Program-made: the position numbers and the translations under genes
Shown here: positions 36,789 to 40,216 of the stretch, piece after piece
Position numbering within the stretch: the stretch's first letter is position 1
Layout of the letters: every line of letters begins with the position of its first letter
Notes under the pieces: generated by a model
What the model was told of the DNA's origin: nothing
Database searches by the model: none
Seen by the model: the letters and a program-made list of their open reading frames with translations, nothing else
DNA from: Bacteroidota bacterium
GTDB taxonomy: Bacteria > Bacteroidota > Bacteroidia > UKL13-3
DNA length: 40,216 nt
Reading direction: 5' to 3'
NCBI GenBank assembly: GCA_947453415.1
Contig: CANGGG010000024.1
Location: 1-40,216 of the forward strand

Positions 36789-37019
36789 TTATTTATCTTG
36801 AGTAAAGTTTTTTATTAAATTGTAAAATCCTATAGCCATTCCTATAAAAACACCAATGACGGTTAAATATGGAACTTTATGAATGTAATGCTTATCGGCC
36901 CAATTTCCCAAATAAGTAAAAAGTAGCATAAAAAGGATTAGCTGAATTAGCAAGCCTAATATTTTGGAATATTTAGCATACCCATTTTTTAAGTCATTAT
37001 TTGGTTCAGATTCTGTCAT
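36789..37019 (-). CDS. AtpZ/AtpI-family small membrane protein
   Basis: 76 aa: YSKILGLLIQLILFMLLFTYLGNWADKHY...VPYLTVIGVFIGMAIGFYNLIKNF, typical AtpZ fold, first gene of atp operon. Confidence 0.85.
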   Translation of the reverse strand: MTESEPNNDLKNGYAKYSKILGLLIQLILFMLLFTYLGNWADKHYIHKVPYLTVIGVFIGMAIGFYNLIKNFTQDK

Positions 37020-37030
37020 ATTTGAATTTG

Positions 37031-37038
37031 CAAAAGTA
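37031..37038 (-). promoter_or_regulatory. Bacteroidota-type -7 element for the atp operon (TACTTTTG)
   Basis: TACTTTTG on the minus strand matches TAnnTTTG just upstream of the AtpZ-like start at 37019. Confidence 0.5.
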
Positions 37039-37077
37039 ATTATTATGGTAAAACAATTATTTATTTAATTTGCGAAC

Positions 37078-37200
37078 ATGAAAATAAATAGAATCCTCAT
37101 TTATTGTTTACTATCAATGGTACTTTTAAGTACTGTAACATCATGTTCAAGTAAAAAAGGAATTGCAAGAAATAAAAAATGTAATTGTCCTAAGTTTTAG
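37078..37200 (+). CDS. 40-aa small lipoprotein (not in supplied ORF track)
   Basis: MKINRILIYCLLSMVLLSTVTSCSSKKGIARNKKCNCPKF*: lipoprotein signal with Cys, then a basic stretch and a CxC tail. Confidence 0.7.
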   Translation: MKINRILIYCLLSMVLLSTVTSCSSKKGIARNKKCNCPKF

Positions 37201-37240
37201 CAAAAGGATTTACTATTTATTAATATTATAAACCTCAAAC

Positions 37241-38050
37241 ATGTCGAATCCATTAATAAGTTTAATTACTGTAACTTTTAACGCTGAGCAGTTATTAGCA
37301 TCAACTTGGCAATCGGCCATTGATCAAACTTATCAAAACTTTGAACTAATATTAATTGATGGAGGTTCAAAAGACAATACTTTACAAGTAGCAAAACACT
37401 TTGAAAGCCGTATTGGAACTATTATTTCGGAACCAGATAAGGGCATTTACGATGCTATGAACAAAGGTATAAAAGCCGCCAAAGGCGAATGGGTATATTT
37501 TTTAAATGCTGGCGATTCATTTTATAACAACGATATTTTATACTCTATTTTTGAAAATAAAAGCTATGAAAATGTGGAACTCATTTATGGAAAGGTACAA
37601 ACAGTAAATGAGCCAACAGGTGTAAATTATTTGAATGGTAAACGGGTAACCTTTTCCGATTTTTTTTCACATTATCCTATTTGCCATCAAGCTACATTTA
37701 CAAATATAAAAGCCTTTGAAAAAATTGGCCTTTATAATATTAATTATAAATTAGTTGCTGATAATACTTGGTTTGCTTTATTTTTTAAAAACCAAGCAAA
37801 TAAATCCATTTTTATTGATAAAATTATTGCCTTTTACGATATTCAAGGTGCTACATACCATAAGCGCATGCAAGGTTATAAAGAATATATTCATTTTGGT
37901 TGGAGTAATTTCCCATTGCCTGTGGCAATAAAAAACTGGCTGAAGTATCCGGCAATTTGGCTAAAAGTAAAATTGATTCGAACTTTTACTGATACCGCAA
38001 TTTTTAAATTATATAGGAAACTGAAATTTAGAAATAAAGCGTCTCTTTAA
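37241..38050 (+). CDS. Family 2 glycosyltransferase
   Basis: PLISLITVTFNAEQLLASTWQSAIDQTYQNFELILIDGGSKDNTLQV; EPDKGIYDAMNKGIKAAKGEWVYFLNAGDSF. Confidence 0.93.
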   Translation: MSNPLISLITVTFNAEQLLASTWQSAIDQTYQNFELILIDGGSKDNTLQVAKHFESRIGTIISEPDKGIYDAMNKGIKAAKGEWVYFLNAGDSFYNNDILYSIFENKSYENVELIYGKVQTVNEPTGVNYLNGKRVTFSDFFSHYPICHQATFTNIKAFEKIGLYNINYKLVADNTWFALFFKNQANKSIFIDKIIAFYDIQGATYHKRMQGYKEYIHFGWSNFPLPVAIKNWLKYPAIWLKVKLIRTFTDTAIFKLYRKLKFRNKASL

Positions 38051-38085
38051 ATTTAAAAAAAATATTTTTTTTGTTTAAATAATAC

Positions 38086-38123
38086 AAAAAAGGGCAATTG
38101 AAATATGATCAATTGCCCTTTTT
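38086..38123. terminator. Bidirectional terminator between convergent GT2 and nusA genes
   Basis: AAAAAGGGCAATTG ... CAATTGCCCTTTTT. Confidence 0.92.
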
Positions 38124-38148
38124 ATGTTATCAATTTTAATACTAAAGT

Positions 38149-39384
38149 TTATTCAAATTCAGCTTGAAGAATACGTTTAATTTCTGTAACTGTATCTTCC
38201 TCTAATTCAGTTCTACGAACTAAATCTTCGTTTGAAACCGCTAAAACGGCTTTGGCTGTATCTAAACCTGTATTTTTCAACTCATCAATAATCCAACTAT
38301 CAATTTCGTCTGTAAATTCATCTAAATCTATGTCATCCCCTTCACTTTCACCATCACGATAAACATCTATTTCATAACCAACCATTTTACCAGCAAGTTT
38401 TATATTATTACCACCGTTTCCAATGGCTAAGCTTACTTGATCTGGTTTTAAAAACACTGAAACACGTTTGTCCGCTTCTTCCACTTTAATGCTTGTAATT
38501 TTAGCAGGACTTAAAGCACGTGTAACTAATAATTGTAAGTTATTGGTATAGTTAATTACATCAATATTTTCGTTACGTAATTCACGAACAATTCCATGAA
38601 TACGACTACCTTTCATACCAACACAAGCTCCAACAGGATCTATTCTATCATCATAACTTTCTACAGCTACTTTAGCACGTTTACCTGGTTCACGAACAAT
38701 TTTCTTGATGTTTATTAAACCATCAATAATTTCTGGTACTTCTAATTCAAATAATCTTTCCAAGAATAAAGGAGAAGTACGAGATAAAATAATTCTTGGG
38801 CTACCATTGTGCATTTCTACTCTTAATACAATAGCCTTAATTGATTCACCTTTTTTATAATGGTCAGCAGGAATCATTTCAGTTTTTGGAAGTAATAATT
38901 CATTGCCTTCTTCATCAAGCACCATGATTTCTTTTTTCCAAATTTGATAAACTTCTCCACTAACAATTTCGCCAACTTTATCTTTATATTTCTTGTAAAG
39001 TTCGTCTTTCTCTAGTTCTAACACTTTTCCTAATAAGGTTTGACGAGCCGATAAAATAGCCCTTCTACCAAATACTGCCATTCCAACTTCTTCTGTTACA
39101 TCTTCCCCAATTTCAAAATCAGGTTCAATTTTAACCGCATCGCTATATGAAATTTGAGTTCGTGGATTTTCCACTTCACCATCATGAACAATGTTTCTAT
39201 TTTGCCAAATTTCTAAGTCACCACTTTTATCATTTATAATAACATCAAAGTTATCATCGGTAACAAATTTTTTGCGTAACATGGTTCTAAATACATCTTC
39301 AAGCACACGCTGAAGCGTTGCTCTATCTATGTTTTTAAATTCTTTAAACTCGTCAAACGAGTTTATCAGTCCTTCACTATGCAT
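38149..39384 (-). CDS. nusA: Transcription termination/antitermination factor NusA
   Basis: S1 domain, DPVGACVGMKGSRIHGIVRELRNENIDVI and VSLAIGNGGNNIKLAGKMVGYEIDV (KH domains). Confidence 0.97.
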   Translation of the reverse strand: MHSEGLINSFDEFKEFKNIDRATLQRVLEDVFRTMLRKKFVTDDNFDVIINDKSGDLEIWQNRNIVHDGEVENPRTQISYSDAVKIEPDFEIGEDVTEEVGMAVFGRRAILSARQTLLGKVLELEKDELYKKYKDKVGEIVSGEVYQIWKKEIMVLDEEGNELLLPKTEMIPADHYKKGESIKAIVLRVEMHNGSPRIILSRTSPLFLERLFELEVPEIIDGLINIKKIVREPGKRAKVAVESYDDRIDPVGACVGMKGSRIHGIVRELRNENIDVINYTNNLQLLVTRALSPAKITSIKVEEADKRVSVFLKPDQVSLAIGNGGNNIKLAGKMVGYEIDVYRDGESEGDDIDLDEFTDEIDSWIIDELKNTGLDTAKAVLAVSNEDLVRRTELEEDTVTEIKRILQAEFE

Positions 39385-39442
39385 ATTCTGTTTTGTTGTT
39401 TTATATTTTTAAATCTTAAATTCTTTATATTAATAACTTTTA

Positions 39443-39907
39443 CTATTTAAAGCTTATTTGAACAGTACTTTCTTTTATATCGTTTATATTTATATCCTTT
39501 AAAATAGTTTCTTTCGCTTTATAATCTTTCTTCGTATCTTTTAAATGAAGTGTAATAATATCACCTTCTATTTTAACTAATTTGCCCAACAACTCAGTAT
39601 TTTGTAATAAAACAACTTTCAATTCACGTCCAATATGTTTTGGATATTGCCTAAAAAGTGTCAAAGGATTTTCAGCTCCTGGTGATGATACTTCCATTGT
39701 ATATGGCTCTTCGCCATATTCCATTGCATCTAAATGACCAGATAAATGTTTGCTTAACATTCTACATTCATCAATACTTACACCATTATCACCATCAATA
39801 AAAATACTTACTTTTTTACTGCCAACTTTCCATTCAATATTTACTAAAAACAAATGTGATGATAAATACTCATTTGTCCAAATTGTTAATTGCTCTATTA
39901 TATCCAT
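39443..39907 (-). CDS. rimP: Ribosome maturation factor RimP
   Basis: VSIDECRMLSKHLSGHLD...YTMEVSSPGAENPLTLFRQYPKHIGRELKV. Track start at 39964 would include a terminator hairpin, so ATG at 39907 is preferred. Confidence 0.93.
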   Translation of the reverse strand: MDIIEQLTIWTNEYLSSHLFLVNIEWKVGSKKVSIFIDGDNGVSIDECRMLSKHLSGHLDAMEYGEEPYTMEVSSPGAENPLTLFRQYPKHIGRELKVVLLQNTELLGKLVKIEGDIITLHLKDTKKDYKAKETILKDININDIKESTVQISFK

Positions 39908-39916
39908 TTTAAAAAT

Positions 39917-39944
39917 AAAAGAGGGGACTTTTGTCCCCTCTTTT
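39917..39944 (-). terminator. Intrinsic terminator upstream of rimP (for the CHU_C-type gene)
   Basis: AAAAGAGGGGAC AAAA-type loop GTCCCCTCTTTT with flanking T-run; perfect GC-rich stem. Confidence 0.85.
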
Positions 39945-40033
39945 TTATTATTAATACGTTTCAAAAGTAAACATATTTTCTAATAAAGCAAACTTTTTAA
40001 AAATAAGTTTCTGTAATTAGTTGTCTTAAACCA

Positions 40034-40216
40034 TTATCTTAACAAAGTAACAGAACCAGAATATTGGTATTTTTTACCACTAAAACTTGTTGCAAATATT
40101 TGGTAAACGTATGCATCCTGTTGGCATTCGCCTCCCGATTTCATATCTGTTCCGTCCCATCCTGTATTTTTTGGCCAAGTTTCTTTATTGTCTTTTGTTT
40201 CATAAACTAACTTACC
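40034..40216 (-). CDS. C-terminus of a gliding-motility-associated C-terminal domain (CHU_C / type B T9SS) protein, truncated by window edge
   Basis: Minus frame GKLVYETKDNKETWPKNTGWDGTDMKSGGECQQDAYVYQIFATSFSGKKYQYSGSVTLLR*; the WDGT...YVY...G.VTLLR pattern is typical of this domain. Confidence 0.85.
   Translation of the reverse strand, partial: GKLVYETKDNKETWPKNTGWDGTDMKSGGECQQDAYVYQIFATSFSGKKYQYSGSVTLLR

Noticed and set aside
39907-39983. Extended rimP start at 39964 and plus-strand ORF 39750-39983
   Set aside because: The extension translates a terminator hairpin; the plus ORF is antisense to rimP.

Overview
The window is an AT-rich chromosomal segment from a Bacteroidota bacterium. Evidence for that: GldA/GldF/GldG, T9SS-type C-terminal domains, TAnnTTTG-type promoter boxes, and an atp operon whose atpD/atpC are not present here. 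It is mostly core genome. In order: dcw cluster on the minus strand (mraZ-rsmH-ftsL-like-ftsI-murE-mraY, the last truncated at the left edge); gldA, gldF, gldG and a DUF4340-like gene on the plus strand; a secreted protein of unknown function; a large DUF4397-repeat T9SS protein; acyl-CoA dehydrogenase; a PorV/PorQ-like barrel plus beta-propeller lipoprotein pair; NifU-like and Mrp/ApbC; purD; a toxin-antitoxin locus whose toxin reading frame carries an in-frame stop; a PlsC-GNAT fusion acyltransferase (OlsF-like); deoxynucleoside kinase; an RluA-family pseudouridine synthase; panB; a lipoprotein; dnaK; a DEAD-box helicase; the atp operon (atpZ-like, AtpI-like, B, E, F, H, A, G); an unlisted 40-aa lipoprotein; a GT2 glycosyltransferase; nusA; rimP; and the C-terminus of a CHU_C-type protein at the right edge. 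I saw no tRNA, rRNA, CRISPR array, prophage or transposase. I did not find a convincing new multi-gene system. The observations most worth a second look are: a three-copy 10-bp repeat upstream of mraZ that looks like the MraZ operator; the toxin with a nonsense codon; the barrel plus propeller-lipoprotein gene pair; a terminator-like hairpin between atpE and atpF; a set of short intergenic inverted or tandem repeat elements, including an 89-bp MITE-like one; and the missing infB after rimP-nusA.
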